Assembly (NCBI RefSeq): GCF_001956215.1
Contig: NZ_MRTQ01000014.1
Location: 1 to 64,000 of the forward strand
DNA from: Paenibacillus sp. FSL R5-0490
Lineage (GTDB): Bacteria > Bacillota > Bacilli > Bacillales > Cytobacillaceae
DNA length: 64,000 nt
Reading direction: 5' to 3'
This document shows positions 25,577 to 35,235 of the stretch, in pieces (positions within the stretch are counted from its first letter, which is position 1; every line of letters begins with the position of its first letter). The notes beneath the pieces were generated by a model. That model saw nothing but the letters and a program-made list of their open reading frames with translations. It had not been told where the DNA came from and did not search any database. Position numbers and translations under genes: made by a program.

Positions 25577-26959
25577 ATGCTTTTAAAAAGGTATTTCTCT
25601 GTTTTATTGGCTCTGATTCTATTAGTTAATGTCTCTGCTGCATCAGCATCGGCAGGGCCGGTTGAAGAAGCGAGGGAGCTCATCCGGGATTATTATGTGG
25701 AAGAGCTGCCGGACTGGGTGCTGGCCAAGCCCTCGATTAAGGAAATGGTCCGGTACCTGGATCTATACTCTGTTTACATGTCAGCAGAGGAGTTTGCGGA
25801 ATTTACGAATGCCATAGAACAGCAACTGGTCGGCATTGGCGTGGTTTTAGAGGAGAGTGAAAATGGGATCCGGATCATGTCCGTTATACCGGAGGGTTCT
25901 GCTGCAGCAGCTGGACTGAAACCGGGGGACATCTTAGTGAAGGCGGATGGAACCAGTCTTGCTGGTGAGTCCGTACAGACCGCGATTTCACTGATAAGCG
26001 GAAAAGAAAACACCAGTGTTACGCTCACTTTTATCAATAGTGAAACCGGGAGCATGCAGACAATGACCATTCCGCGCAAGGTGATTCAGCTTCCTAATGT
26101 GGAATCCCGCATGCTCGGCGGAAATATTGGCTATATCCGCTTAAACAGCTTTTCTATGAATGCTGCAGAGGATATTGCCGCGGCTATTCAAAAACTTGGG
26201 CCGGCAAATGGCTGGATCTTTGATATCACCAATAATGGCGGCGGTTATGTTTCCGCGGCTCAGGAGACAGCAGGCTTTTTTCCGGGAGTGACGAAAGCGT
26301 TTCAGCTGAGATACAAAGGAAATCAGGCACAGGTTTATCAGGCGATTCAGCAGCCTGTGGGCTTCACCTCACCAGTGCATATTTTAATTAACGAAAACAG
26401 TGCCAGCGCCTCTGAAATGGTCTCCGCCTCCGTTAAGGAACAAAAAGGAGCTGTTCTTTACGGCCAGAACACATTTGGGAAAGGATCCATGCAATCACTG
26501 TTTACCTTGAGTGATCAGAGTGTTCTTAAACTGACCACCGCCAAATTCTTCTCGCCGAAGGGATCTCCAGTCCATGAAATTGGCGTTGCTCCGAACATTA
26601 AGACAGCTGCAGGTGATGAACTGTTCATCTCACATCGTGATCAGCTGGTAAGCGGCCTTAAGGGATACAGGAAGCTGCCAACGCTGCAAAATGTCCCAGT
26701 CACCAAGACCTTCACTGTAAAAATGAATGCCGGCATGCAATGGGATGGATTAAAGAAGGGGGATGTTCAGCTGATTCAGCTTGGCGGCGGTGAAGCTGAA
26801 ATAGACGTGCAGGTTACGGACGAAAAAACGATCAAAATCATACCGAAGAAACCTCTCGCTTCTAAAGGAAACTACCTGCTGATCATCCATCCAAACTGGA
26901 AAGGATTAAATGACCGGAAGATGAATGAAGGCATCTGCTTGGAAGTAACGGTTCAATAA
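25577..26959 (+). CDS. S41 (C-terminal processing) peptidase with extra C-terminal Ig-like domain
   Basis: The 460-residue exported protein has a signal peptide to about 26, a helical prodomain, and a PDZ domain at about 88-165 (GIGVVLEESENGIRIMSVI, GLKPGDILVKADG). The S41 protease core follows, with Ser277 in NSASASEM and Lys302 in TFGKGSMQS, 25 residues apart as in CtpA/CtpB. Unlike typical Ctp enzymes it ends in about 85 residues of Ig-like character (TKTFTVKMNAGMQWDGLKKGD...). The surface-protein surroundings suggest a role in processing exported wall proteins (inference). Confidence 0.88.
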   Translation: MLLKRYFSVLLALILLVNVSAASASAGPVEEARELIRDYYVEELPDWVLAKPSIKEMVRYLDLYSVYMSAEEFAEFTNAIEQQLVGIGVVLEESENGIRIMSVIPEGSAAAAGLKPGDILVKADGTSLAGESVQTAISLISGKENTSVTLTFINSETGSMQTMTIPRKVIQLPNVESRMLGGNIGYIRLNSFSMNAAEDIAAAIQKLGPANGWIFDITNNGGGYVSAAQETAGFFPGVTKAFQLRYKGNQAQVYQAIQQPVGFTSPVHILINENSASASEMVSASVKEQKGAVLYGQNTFGKGSMQSLFTLSDQSVLKLTTAKFFSPKGSPVHEIGVAPNIKTAAGDELFISHRDQLVSGLKGYRKLPTLQNVPVTKTFTVKMNAGMQWDGLKKGDVQLIQLGGGEAEIDVQVTDEKTIKIIPKKPLASKGNYLLIIHPNWKGLNDRKMNEGICLEVTVQ

Positions 26960-27079
26960 CAAAATTACCAATATTATCATAATGAAATTCTCATAATTAC
27001 AAATTATGATAAAGATATTCTGGAAGTTAATAAAAATTTTGGAAGATTATTAAAATCATAGAAAAGGTGGAATAAACAA

Positions 27080-29290
27080 GTGGGCAAAAAATTCAGTAAG
27101 ACAGTTAAATTGGCAGGGGCAGCAGCCATTGCAGCTTCCGCTTTCGCAGCCGTTAATCCTGCTCAGGCAGACGCAGCTTCAACAGCCGAAAGTCTGGTTT
27201 TGAAAGCAGAACAAAGCAAAGTGCCTCTTATCCGTGCAACATCAGTGGACTATGATGCCGATGCTGTCACACAGCCGTGGGCTCTCTATAACAAGGCCAA
27301 AAAAGATTACGCAGCAGCTAAAGCAGCAGTCAATAAATTATCAGGCAAGCAGAAAGTGCAGCTAAGCGCCAGACTGGATACGGTAAAGCTTTATATTGAC
27401 CGTACAGCTGCCTATATTGATGCCATTTCTTCCGGCAAAAAACTTCTAAAAGGCACTGGTGAAATGGAGAAATATCTGGAAGAAGGGAAAATGGAAGAAG
27501 CAACAGCGGCTTACCATAAACTTTCATATGAAATAAAGAAGCAGGCCATCATTCTTTACCGTGTGTATGGACAGTCTACAAGACAGGCCATTCTTGATAC
27601 CTACAAGGCGCCTGCAGAGGATGCGAAGTTTCAGGCACTTTACCCTGTAAGTATTCACATTGAACTGGACCGATATGAAGCAGCCTTGGAGAAGGAAGAT
27701 TTTGACCAGGTGGCAAAGCACGATAAAAATGTAAATGAGTGGCTGGAGTATGTTGATAATGAGGAACTCTATGACCTGCTGTCAGACCGGTACAGAGAGA
27801 TCATCGCTTCATACACGGATGGCCTTGAAGATGTAGCTGAAATCGGATTTTATGAAGATGCTTACTATGTAACTGGTCTGCCTGGAATGACAGCGTATGA
27901 TATGATTGGCTTCTTTGACAGTGAAGGAAATGAATTGTTTATCGATGGTGTGGAAAATGCCTTTATCATTAAAGATGATAAGGGGTACTTCACAGACCTT
28001 GGATCTCTTGCACCGGCATATGCAAAAGACGGTCTTAAAGAAACTGGCCCTGTTAAAATCCAGCTGTTCGACCGTGAAACAAGCGAATTAATTCTGGAAG
28101 AGACAATTGAGGTGAAGGACGGAACTCAGCTTTACAGCCTGGAAAAAGGGAAAATCGTAAATGCTGAAGGCAAAGATGCTGCTTATACAGTAACTGGACA
28201 AACCTATCAGTTCACACCATCTGAGGCGATGACGCTAAACGGAGATATCATCGGTGATGAAGAAGGGGAAGAGTTAAAGCTAGACCAATTTCCTGGCATT
28301 ACGTTTAAATCTTCTGATGTAACAAAGTTCGTTGTGAATGCTTCCGGGAAAATTACGCCTGTGGCACCTGGTAAGGCTAGTTTAATCGTGACATGGAACG
28401 AAATGGAGTATAAGCTTCCAATCGAAGTGAAATCTGCGTCTGCTGTTGCAGAATTTGGACTGGCTTCCGGGAAAACAAAGATTCTCTTAAGCGGTGACAC
28501 TGATTTTGACAGCTTAATTGATGCAGGATACTTCACGGCAAAAGATCAATATGGAAATGAAGCGGATTTGAAGAGTGTAAATGCCCAGCTGTTTACCAGC
28601 CAAGAGTCTGTCTTCACAGCGAGCGGTGAAAACATCACCGTGAAGGGGAAAGATGGGGATACAGCTTCCCTGATTGTGAAAATAAACGGCATCGTGAAAT
28701 CAATTCCAGTTGCACTTGATAAAACGGCTCCTGTTTTAGAGGGTGCTGCTGATCAATCTGCTGTGAATCAGGCAGTAACGGTATCCACAAAAGCAGCCGA
28801 TGTAGCTTCTGTGTCAGCAGCCAAAAATGGTACAGCCATAACTGGATATACATTATCCACACCTTTAACAGATGAAGGAATGTATGAAGTAACCGCAATA
28901 GATTTTGCCGGCAACAAGAGTGTTCTTAAATTTGAAATCGATAAAACAGCGCCGGCATTAACGGTTTCAGGAACGGCAGGCGCTCCAGTGATTACAGCAT
29001 CTGAAGCTCTTTATTACAAGGACTCAGCCGGAAAGCTTACAGCGATTAAGAGCGCTGAGCTTGACGAGACTCAGGCTAACGCACTGTTCACTTATACAGG
29101 AGCAGGGAAACTGAAATCTGCAGCTGTCAACGCGGATCAGCATAAGTGGTCATTTACAACAGAAGGTACGGCAGCAAATGACACGGTCCTTTACAAAGAT
29201 GAGGAACTATTTGATAAGGCAGGAAATAAGCTTGCAGGATCTGTTAAGGCAACATTTAATGGGACAGTTTGGGTGTTAAGCACACAGTAA
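27080..29290 (+). CDS. S-layer-like surface protein with SbsC domain and Ig-like domains
   Basis: The 736-residue exported protein starts at GTG after AAGGTGG. Its signal peptide is of the same style as the S-layer protein (ends near QADAAS). An SbsC-type helical domain (about 35-240) carries YIDAISSGKKLL, AYHKLSYEIKKQAIILYRVYGQSTR and LYPVSIHIEL. Later domains look like bacterial Ig (about 370-450) and Big/SbsA-type folds with repeated DKTAPVLEG and DKTAPALTVSG. It probably sits on wall polymer as a minor S-layer or adhesion protein (inference). It ends at a bidirectional terminator shared with the C39 gene. Confidence 0.85.
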   Translation: MGKKFSKTVKLAGAAAIAASAFAAVNPAQADAASTAESLVLKAEQSKVPLIRATSVDYDADAVTQPWALYNKAKKDYAAAKAAVNKLSGKQKVQLSARLDTVKLYIDRTAAYIDAISSGKKLLKGTGEMEKYLEEGKMEEATAAYHKLSYEIKKQAIILYRVYGQSTRQAILDTYKAPAEDAKFQALYPVSIHIELDRYEAALEKEDFDQVAKHDKNVNEWLEYVDNEELYDLLSDRYREIIASYTDGLEDVAEIGFYEDAYYVTGLPGMTAYDMIGFFDSEGNELFIDGVENAFIIKDDKGYFTDLGSLAPAYAKDGLKETGPVKIQLFDRETSELILEETIEVKDGTQLYSLEKGKIVNAEGKDAAYTVTGQTYQFTPSEAMTLNGDIIGDEEGEELKLDQFPGITFKSSDVTKFVVNASGKITPVAPGKASLIVTWNEMEYKLPIEVKSASAVAEFGLASGKTKILLSGDTDFDSLIDAGYFTAKDQYGNEADLKSVNAQLFTSQESVFTASGENITVKGKDGDTASLIVKINGIVKSIPVALDKTAPVLEGAADQSAVNQAVTVSTKAADVASVSAAKNGTAITGYTLSTPLTDEGMYEVTAIDFAGNKSVLKFEIDKTAPALTVSGTAGAPVITASEALYYKDSAGKLTAIKSAELDETQANALFTYTGAGKLKSAAVNADQHKWSFTTEGTAANDTVLYKDEELFDKAGNKLAGSVKATFNGTVWVLSTQ

Positions 29291-29297
29291 GATAAGG

Positions 29298-29337
29298 AAA
29301 TGGCCGGACTCTCTTGATGAGCGTCCGGCCATTTTTT
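29298..29337. terminator. Bidirectional terminator
   Basis: AAATGGCCGGAC pairs exactly with its complement at 29323-29334 and T runs flank it, between convergent genes. Confidence 0.9.
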
Positions 29338-30917
29338 TATTGCTTAAATTCAGCTAGTTTTTCTAAATAAACAGCTTTTACCGAAGCATCCGGTATCTGG
29401 CTGACCAGTTTTTCTATTTCTGCGACTCTAGTATTATATTCTTCATCAGAAATCGGCTGTTTGCTTAATGCTTCAAGCTCGTCGATTTTCATTTTGGCGG
29501 AAATCGCAAATCGGTGTTTCTCAATTTCCTTTTCAGCGGGTGCTTTATAGGAAGCAAGTATCGCTTCTCTTGTCGACTGCCCATAAACTCTGTAAAGAAG
29601 CACGGCATTCTTTTTGATTTCATAAGAAAGAGTATGGAAGAGGCTTTCTCCTGTGTCAGACAGCGGATCAGCACTCATGCTATTCTGAAGTTCATCTGTC
29701 ATGGCCAGCAGCTTTTTGCCGGATGTAACAGCATCAATATACCCCTGTGCCCGTTTATAATGAACGGCGACATTCGCATTAAGGGAAGCCTGCAATTCAT
29801 TCTTCTTTGCTGTGTCAGAAATGCGGTTAATGGCTGTTTGAGCAGAATTCATGTATTTCTTTGTGCCGTTAAAATACGTCATATTCGGGTAATCCGTCAC
29901 TTTTCCCGGATATTTATCCTTCCGGTAATCAATGTGAATTTCCCATTTAAGGCTGCCGGCATAAGAGATCGCTGTTTTCAGATCCCGTTCGGCAAATCCG
30001 ATATTGGCTTTACTTAATACAGCAGATGATGGTGTCTCATAGCGGATATACCCGCTCATGTTTGTAACATAACCGCCGCTGCAGATTTTATACTGCCCGC
30101 CATGCTTGCTGTCATATCCGCAGACCTTTAATCCTTCCAATGGCTGGAGCACCTTTGCTGCAGAAAGACCGCTGCCTGTCCGGTTCCAAAGCGTAATCGG
30201 CTTAAGCGCTGTCAGCTTCCCGGTCTGCCCCGGAATCAGTTCTGCATCCCAATTCGGCTTCGGCACAACGGTAATGGCCTGACGCCCCATTTGGATCCAC
30301 GATCCCTCAAAATTCTTGCGTGATACCTTTCGATGCTTTCCATAGTAGAGAGGATCATTGATATAGACATACTGGCTGTCATAGCCTGTCACTAAAACGG
30401 AATGCTCTTTATAGGTAATGCGAAGCGGCCCGCTTGATGTCTGCCACGTCTGGAAGTAGCTGCTGGAGAGCGGTTTGAACACTGTGTTCGTAATAACCCA
30501 TACCGGGCTTCCATTATCCAGTGCACGATAAATGGCGCTGGCATTGGATCCAGTCAGATTCACCACTCTCCCAGGCAGATATTTGTTGGCCAGATCATAG
30601 ATGGGTTCATTATAAACACCAAGCCCCGGCTGGCTGTATGTATACATATTGCCGACAAACCCGTCATACGGATTGCCGTGAAGGCCATTCTTCTTAAAAG
30701 GCACCTTGCGAACCTCTTTGGCAAGCGTCATTTTAGGAGCATTGACTCCCTGGCTTTCCAAAAGCATGGCCAGACTCGTAACCTCACACCCTCTCGGCAG
30801 CTCAGGCATCTGCCTGATATGCGGTGCATCCACAAGTGTTTTGGCGGAAACTTCCCCCGTCCCGGCACATAAAAACAAGATAAATAGAAAACTAATAAAA
30901 TACCACTTTGACTTCAA
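29337..30917 (-). CDS. C39-type peptidase fused to SH3-like module and SbsC domain
   Basis: The product is about 526 residues from a TTG start that follows AAGGGGG; this start begins a signal peptide (KSKWYFISFLFILFLC). Residues about 28-205 are a C39-like papain-fold peptidase with Cys44 (RGCEVTSLAMLL), the His in YKEHSVLVTGYD and Asp in YINDP. Next comes a diverged SH3-like module (PGQTGKL...SGGYV...YETPSS, about 215-300). The C-terminal half is an SbsC-type domain (YAGSLKWEIHI, YRVYGQSTREAILASYKAPAE). This fuses both surface-module families of the window onto a protease, which probably acts on wall peptides or S-layer-associated proteins (inference). Confidence 0.85.
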   Translation of the reverse strand: MKSKWYFISFLFILFLCAGTGEVSAKTLVDAPHIRQMPELPRGCEVTSLAMLLESQGVNAPKMTLAKEVRKVPFKKNGLHGNPYDGFVGNMYTYSQPGLGVYNEPIYDLANKYLPGRVVNLTGSNASAIYRALDNGSPVWVITNTVFKPLSSSYFQTWQTSSGPLRITYKEHSVLVTGYDSQYVYINDPLYYGKHRKVSRKNFEGSWIQMGRQAITVVPKPNWDAELIPGQTGKLTALKPITLWNRTGSGLSAAKVLQPLEGLKVCGYDSKHGGQYKICSGGYVTNMSGYIRYETPSSAVLSKANIGFAERDLKTAISYAGSLKWEIHIDYRKDKYPGKVTDYPNMTYFNGTKKYMNSAQTAINRISDTAKKNELQASLNANVAVHYKRAQGYIDAVTSGKKLLAMTDELQNSMSADPLSDTGESLFHTLSYEIKKNAVLLYRVYGQSTREAILASYKAPAEKEIEKHRFAISAKMKIDELEALSKQPISDEEYNTRVAEIEKLVSQIPDASVKAVYLEKLAEFKQ

Positions 30918-31296
30918 AAATACATAACCCCCTTCGTTAGAATCAGACAAATATTATTCTACCTTAATTTGGATTAGTCTTTGTTCCTTTTTTTAAATAA
31001 GGAACAAAAGCATATATATTCAAATTTCAGAAAAATAAACTGAGTCGAACTATATCTTTTCGACTGATAAAAGATAAAATTTTCCTTGAAAATGCTAACA
31101 AAAACAATATATAGTCAAAAAGGACCACTCATAATCATCCGCCTTTTTTAATAAGTCATTAATGTTACAAAGGTGTTACTAAAAAAATATATAAAACGTT
31201 GGTATATAAGTGTTTGTGATGTGATTACAACAAAAATGACATAATCATAGTCCGTAAGAATATAATCTTAAAGTGTGCTTTTATTGTTATTTGTGG

Positions 31297-31410
31297 TTTT
31301 AGAGGAAATAATTACTAACCAAATTCTGCAAATATACACAAGAAAAGCCTAGAATTTCCTCTAAAAATGTATTATTATAGGAAATGTGAGAGGCGCTGGT
31401 AATTAAACCA
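31297..31410. promoter_or_regulatory. Inverted repeats in the long region upstream of the S-layer gene
   Basis: TTTTAGAGGAAAT (31297-31309) is exactly complementary to 31354-31366 across a 44-base loop. It is followed by AGAGG-CTGGT...ACCAG...CCTCT hairpins at about 31389-31425. The 694 bp between the C39 gene and the S-layer gene hold no gene; a further promoter-like TTGAAA-N18-TATAGT lies at 31086-31115. Long, structured leaders with several promoters are known for S-layer genes. Confidence 0.5.
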
Positions 31411-31468
31411 GTTATATAGTCCTCTGACACAATTCTACTAATTTTTTAGAAGGAAATAGACATATAGG

Positions 31469-31497
31469 TTGATATTTCCATAGAAGATTAGTATAAT
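31469..31497 (+). promoter_or_regulatory. Sigma-A promoter of the S-layer gene
   Basis: TTGATA, a 17-base spacer and TATAAT are a near-perfect vegetative promoter. It leaves a leader of about 110 nt before the start codon. Confidence 0.85.
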
Positions 31498-31611
31498 TCT
31501 CGTTAAGTTTGCTAGGCAATGATTAGCATTAGCCGATAAGCTTAAAAACAGATGTAAAAGTCTGGCGGATCATTGTACTACTTTTTATATTCGAAGGGAG
31601 AAATACGAAAC

Positions 31612-34311
31612 ATGAGTAAAAAGAAAGCTATCAAATTAGCTGCTGCTTCCGCGGTTGCTGCATCTGCATTCGTTGCTGCTGCTCCAGCTCAAACTGACGC
31701 TGCAAGCAATGTTGCTGTTGAGGTAAGTAAAGCTGTAACACAAATGAAAAAGGCATACCACACTTACAGTGATGTAACTGCAAATGGTGAGTTTGCTCCA
31801 ATCGCTGACGTGTACAAAGAGTACAACGCTGCGAAAGCTGCATACAAGAACGCTAAAGCTCTTGTAACAAAAGCTGGCGGAGAGCACAAAGAAGCTTACC
31901 TTGCACAATTAGATGCTACATATAACGAGTACATCGGTAAGCGCGTTGTTACTTACATTGATGCATACAACTATGCAACTGCTCTAGAAGACAAGAAAGA
32001 AGCTCTAGAAGCTGCATTAGAAAACAAAGAGTGGGATGAAGCGGAAGCGCTTTACCACGAAATTTCTTACGAACTAAAAACTCGTACAGTAATCCTTCAC
32101 CGTGTATACGGCCAAACAGCTCGTGAACTTCTAGTTGACGCTTTCAAATTAGAAGCTCAAGATACTCGTGATAGCATTACAAACGAAGTATCTGTAAAAA
32201 TGTACTTTGATAAAGCTGAAGATCTAGTTGCTGATGGCAAACTGGAAGATGCTAAAAAAGCTATGGATCACGTAGCTGACTACGTAGCTAAGCTTGACAA
32301 AGACACAGACTTTGGTGCTGCTCTATTAACTAAAGTTTCTGAAGTTAAAGCTGCTTACGAAGCTAAACTTGCTCCTGCAGTTGAGAGTGTAAGTGCGATT
32401 AACGGTACACAATTACTTGTTAAATTTAACAAGGTTGTTAACCAAGCTTCTGCACAAACTCCAGGCAACTACACTATTAATGGTGCAGCTGTTCCAGGAG
32501 GAGCATTAACAACTTACGAACTTCAAGAAGATAAGAAATCAGTTTTAATTACTGTTCCTGTTGCTAACAAGTTTGCTAACGATAGCAGTTTCTTAGTAGT
32601 AGTAGACGGTGTTAAAACTGTTGATGCTAAAGATGTAGCTAAATACACGAATGCAGTATCATTTGCAGACCATGCAGCTCCAACTCTTGGTGGTGTAACA
32701 TATCCTTCAAATACAACAGCAAAAATTGCTTTCTCAGAGGGCATGACTGCTTTAGCTGGTTCCGCTGTTAAAGTATACGATGGAAATACAGAAGTAACTG
32801 GTGCTGGTTTACAATCAGTTAACGGAATCGCAAATAACGGAGATAAAGAAATCGTTATCGATTTAGCGAATGCTGAAGTTAACAAAACTTACACCGTAAA
32901 AGTATTCGGAGCATTAGACCTTTATGGTAATTTTGCTGGTACTCAAACTTTCACTGTTGTAAGAACAAATGCTGATACAGTAAAACCAACAGTTGAAAGT
33001 GTAGAAGCAATTTCTCTAGATACTTTCAAAATCAACTTCTCTGAAAGAGTATCTGTAGACCCAGGAACTCCTGCTAACGGATATGGAGATATCTCAGTTG
33101 GTAGCTTCACAGGGAAACTTCTTACTGGAAGCACTGGTGTAACTACTGTAACTCCAAGTACAGATGGTAAGTCTTTAACAGTAGTATTAGGAACTCCTGC
33201 TACAGCTGGATTAAACTCTGTAAAGGTTGACAACTTCTTTGATGCTTCTGGCAACAAACAAGAATCTGAGTTTATTAAAGTTATCAACTTTGCTGTTGAT
33301 ACAAAAGCTCCAGCTGTTACAAAAACAGAGGTAATTGGCGACGATTTATATGTAACTTTCGATGATAGCGATATCGCATTAGGTGCTACTGCTACTGATT
33401 TAATCAACATCACTCGAGTTGATAACAACATTGAGTATCCTGTTGCTAACTTTGGTGCTGCTGCACTTCATGATGCAGATGGCAATGGTAAAACTGACAC
33501 AATCAAAATTTCTCTAGCGGGTAAAGATAAAGGTGTATACTCAGCTACTTTGGCTGCTGGCGTTGTTCAAGACAAAGCAGCTACACCTAATGGAAACGTA
33601 GCTAAGTCAATTTCATTCTCTTACAATGCGGCTACGTCTACTGCTAAGCCTAAGGTATCTGATGATAATGACACTACAAACGGTATCTCTACTGGATTTA
33701 CAGGCCAATCAATTGCTAAGCCGAACGAAATCGTTCTTACATTTGATAAGCCAGTTTCCTCTGCTACAGCTCTAAACCTTAACAACTACCTAGTTGATGG
33801 GGTTGCAGTATTTGAAAAAGCAATCTTTGTTGGTGACGACAAAACAGTTCGTTTAACATTGAAGCAAGATGCTATCGCTGTAACAGCTACTCGTGCTTTC
33901 ACTGTTCAAAACGTAACTTCAACAGCTGGAGTAGCAATGGATACTATCACATTTGCTCAACCGTTTACTGAAAACGTAGCTCCTACATTAAAATCAGCTC
34001 GTCTTCTATCATCAACTGAAATTGAAGTTAAATTTACTGAAGCAGTTGCAGATACAACATTAGAGACAGGCGCAGTTAAAGACTTCGAAGTTTATGTTGG
34101 TGGAGTAAAACGTGAAGAAATTCCTGCTACTGTTAGCGTAGCTGGTTCTGGCGATACTTATGTTATCACTCTTCAGGCTGGTAATGCTCTAACAGCAGAA
34201 GACTTAGCTAAAGAAATTCAAGTTAAATTACTTTCTACTACTGATGCAACTGATACTTCTGCAATCAATAATGCAGCTAAAGGTGACGTTTCAGTAACTG
34301 TAGCTAAGTAA
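31612..34311 (+). CDS. Main S-layer protein, SbsC-like
   Basis: The product is about 899 residues from the ATG at 31612 after GAAGGGAG. A signal peptide (to about QTDAAS) is followed by an N-terminal wall-polymer-binding domain close to that of Geobacillus SbsC: TQMKKAYHTYSD, YKEYNAAKAAYKNAKALVTK, TYIDAYNYATALEDKKEALE, EISYELKTRTVILHRVYGQT. The rest is a chain of Ig-like S-layer domains, each opening with patterns such as APAVESVSAINGTQLLVKF, VKPTVESVEAISLDTFKINF and APTLKSARLLSSTEIEVKF. Codons are strikingly biased to GCT, GTA, CGT and AAC compared with neighbours, as expected of a very highly expressed gene. Confidence 0.92.
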   Translation: MSKKKAIKLAAASAVAASAFVAAAPAQTDAASNVAVEVSKAVTQMKKAYHTYSDVTANGEFAPIADVYKEYNAAKAAYKNAKALVTKAGGEHKEAYLAQLDATYNEYIGKRVVTYIDAYNYATALEDKKEALEAALENKEWDEAEALYHEISYELKTRTVILHRVYGQTARELLVDAFKLEAQDTRDSITNEVSVKMYFDKAEDLVADGKLEDAKKAMDHVADYVAKLDKDTDFGAALLTKVSEVKAAYEAKLAPAVESVSAINGTQLLVKFNKVVNQASAQTPGNYTINGAAVPGGALTTYELQEDKKSVLITVPVANKFANDSSFLVVVDGVKTVDAKDVAKYTNAVSFADHAAPTLGGVTYPSNTTAKIAFSEGMTALAGSAVKVYDGNTEVTGAGLQSVNGIANNGDKEIVIDLANAEVNKTYTVKVFGALDLYGNFAGTQTFTVVRTNADTVKPTVESVEAISLDTFKINFSERVSVDPGTPANGYGDISVGSFTGKLLTGSTGVTTVTPSTDGKSLTVVLGTPATAGLNSVKVDNFFDASGNKQESEFIKVINFAVDTKAPAVTKTEVIGDDLYVTFDDSDIALGATATDLINITRVDNNIEYPVANFGAAALHDADGNGKTDTIKISLAGKDKGVYSATLAAGVVQDKAATPNGNVAKSISFSYNAATSTAKPKVSDDNDTTNGISTGFTGQSIAKPNEIVLTFDKPVSSATALNLNNYLVDGVAVFEKAIFVGDDKTVRLTLKQDAIAVTATRAFTVQNVTSTAGVAMDTITFAQPFTENVAPTLKSARLLSSTEIEVKFTEAVADTTLETGAVKDFEVYVGGVKREEIPATVSVAGSGDTYVITLQAGNALTAEDLAKEIQVKLLSTTDATDTSAINNAAKGDVSVTVAK

Positions 34312-34356
34312 TCTTCAAAGAGACAAGGGGACAGGTTCAGCGTCCCAGGTCAAAGG

Positions 34357-34392
34357 AAAGCTCTGAAGAGATATCTCTTCAGAGCTTTTTTA
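34357..34392 (+). terminator. Terminator of the S-layer gene
   Basis: A 32-base perfect palindrome (half site AAAGCTCTGAAGAGAT) ends in TTTTTTATTTT. It sits in a stretch related to the GGGGACGGTTCT elements further down. Confidence 0.9.
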
Positions 34393-34493
34393 TTTTGCAA
34401 GTTGGCGCAACATATTTAATTTCAATATAACAAAATGAATAATTTGGACTGTAAGTGAAAATAATACCCTTGAACCAAATTCTTCTAATCTAA

Positions 34494-34522
34494 TTAACTA
34501 GTTATTAATCATTAACTAGTTA
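34494..34522. repeat. Two copies of the palindrome TTAACTAGTTA
   Basis: The 11-bp palindrome TTAACTAGTTA occurs at 34494-34504 and 34512-34522, 18 bp apart, ending about 20 bp before the recombinase start codon. Paired dyads here may be recombinase or autoregulator binding sites. Confidence 0.6.
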
Positions 34523-34542
34523 AAAATTAATAGGAGGACGAA

Positions 34543-35142
34543 ATGGAAAACCATACTGCAATCACCTATGCTTGAAAGTCAGTTAAAGTAAAAGGTATTT
34601 CAGTTGAACAAGGGGTTAGTTATCAGCAAGTAACCATAGAAGAGTATGCAAAAAAGCATAATATGAACATTATTAAGAAATACAGCGATATTGGATATTC
34701 AGGGGCAAGTCTAGAACGGCCAGAACTGTTAGAGATGCTAAATGATTTAAAGTTAAGCCAGGTTGATTACTTACTGGTATTTTCAGTAGATCGATTTGGA
34801 AGAGACCTAGTTAATAATATTGACACGATGTTAGAAATATTAGATTTGGTAAAGCACGTAGTCTTTATTACAGAAAGCTTTAGTAGTTCAAGTGAGTATT
34901 TTAAAATGTTCTTTCTAATTTTGACAGCCATTTCTCAGGAAGAAAGAGAGAGGTTGTTATCTAGAGTTAAAGAGGGAAGAAGAGTAAAGGTTTTAATAAG
35001 AGAGGCATATGACGGAAAATATCCACTTGGCTATGTCAAAATGGCCAGTAGTGAAGTGATTTCTCCAGTAAATGAGGAAACATCAGATGACTTATCAAAG
35101 ATTCAAGAAATACATATCTTAAAGTATATTTTTAAAACAAGG
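34543..35142 (+). pseudogene. Serine recombinase, nonsense-mutated and 3'-truncated
   Basis: A good AGGAGG site precedes ATG at 34543. The reading frame then has TGA at 34573-34575 (codon 11), exactly where related recombinases have Arg next to the nucleophilic Ser (YARKS becomes YA-stop-KS), consistent with a CGA to TGA change. After the stop the frame continues with typical resolvase sequence: SDIGYSGASLERPELLEML, VFSVDRFGRDLVN, SQEERERLLSRVKEGR and PLGY. The sequence is cut at about 35140, where a GGGGACGGTTCT element begins, so the DNA-binding part is lost. An alternative start in the ORF after the stop would lack the nucleophile. It is very probably inactive. Confidence 0.85.
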
Positions 35143-35235
35143 GGACGGTTCTCGAGTTTCATTTATAAAATGGGACAAGATACTCGTCCCACCAAAGAAA
35201 GCTCTGTGGAGAAACATCTCTACAGGGTTTTCCTA
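35137..35235 (+). repeat. GGGGACGGTTCT element, copy 1
   Basis: This copy starts AACAAGGGGACGGTTCT and contains GGGACAAG...CTCGTCCC and the internal hairpin GAAAGCTCTGTGGAG...CTACAGGGTTTTCC. Related copies lie at about 36360, 38505 and 42710. It truncates the recombinase. Confidence 0.75.
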
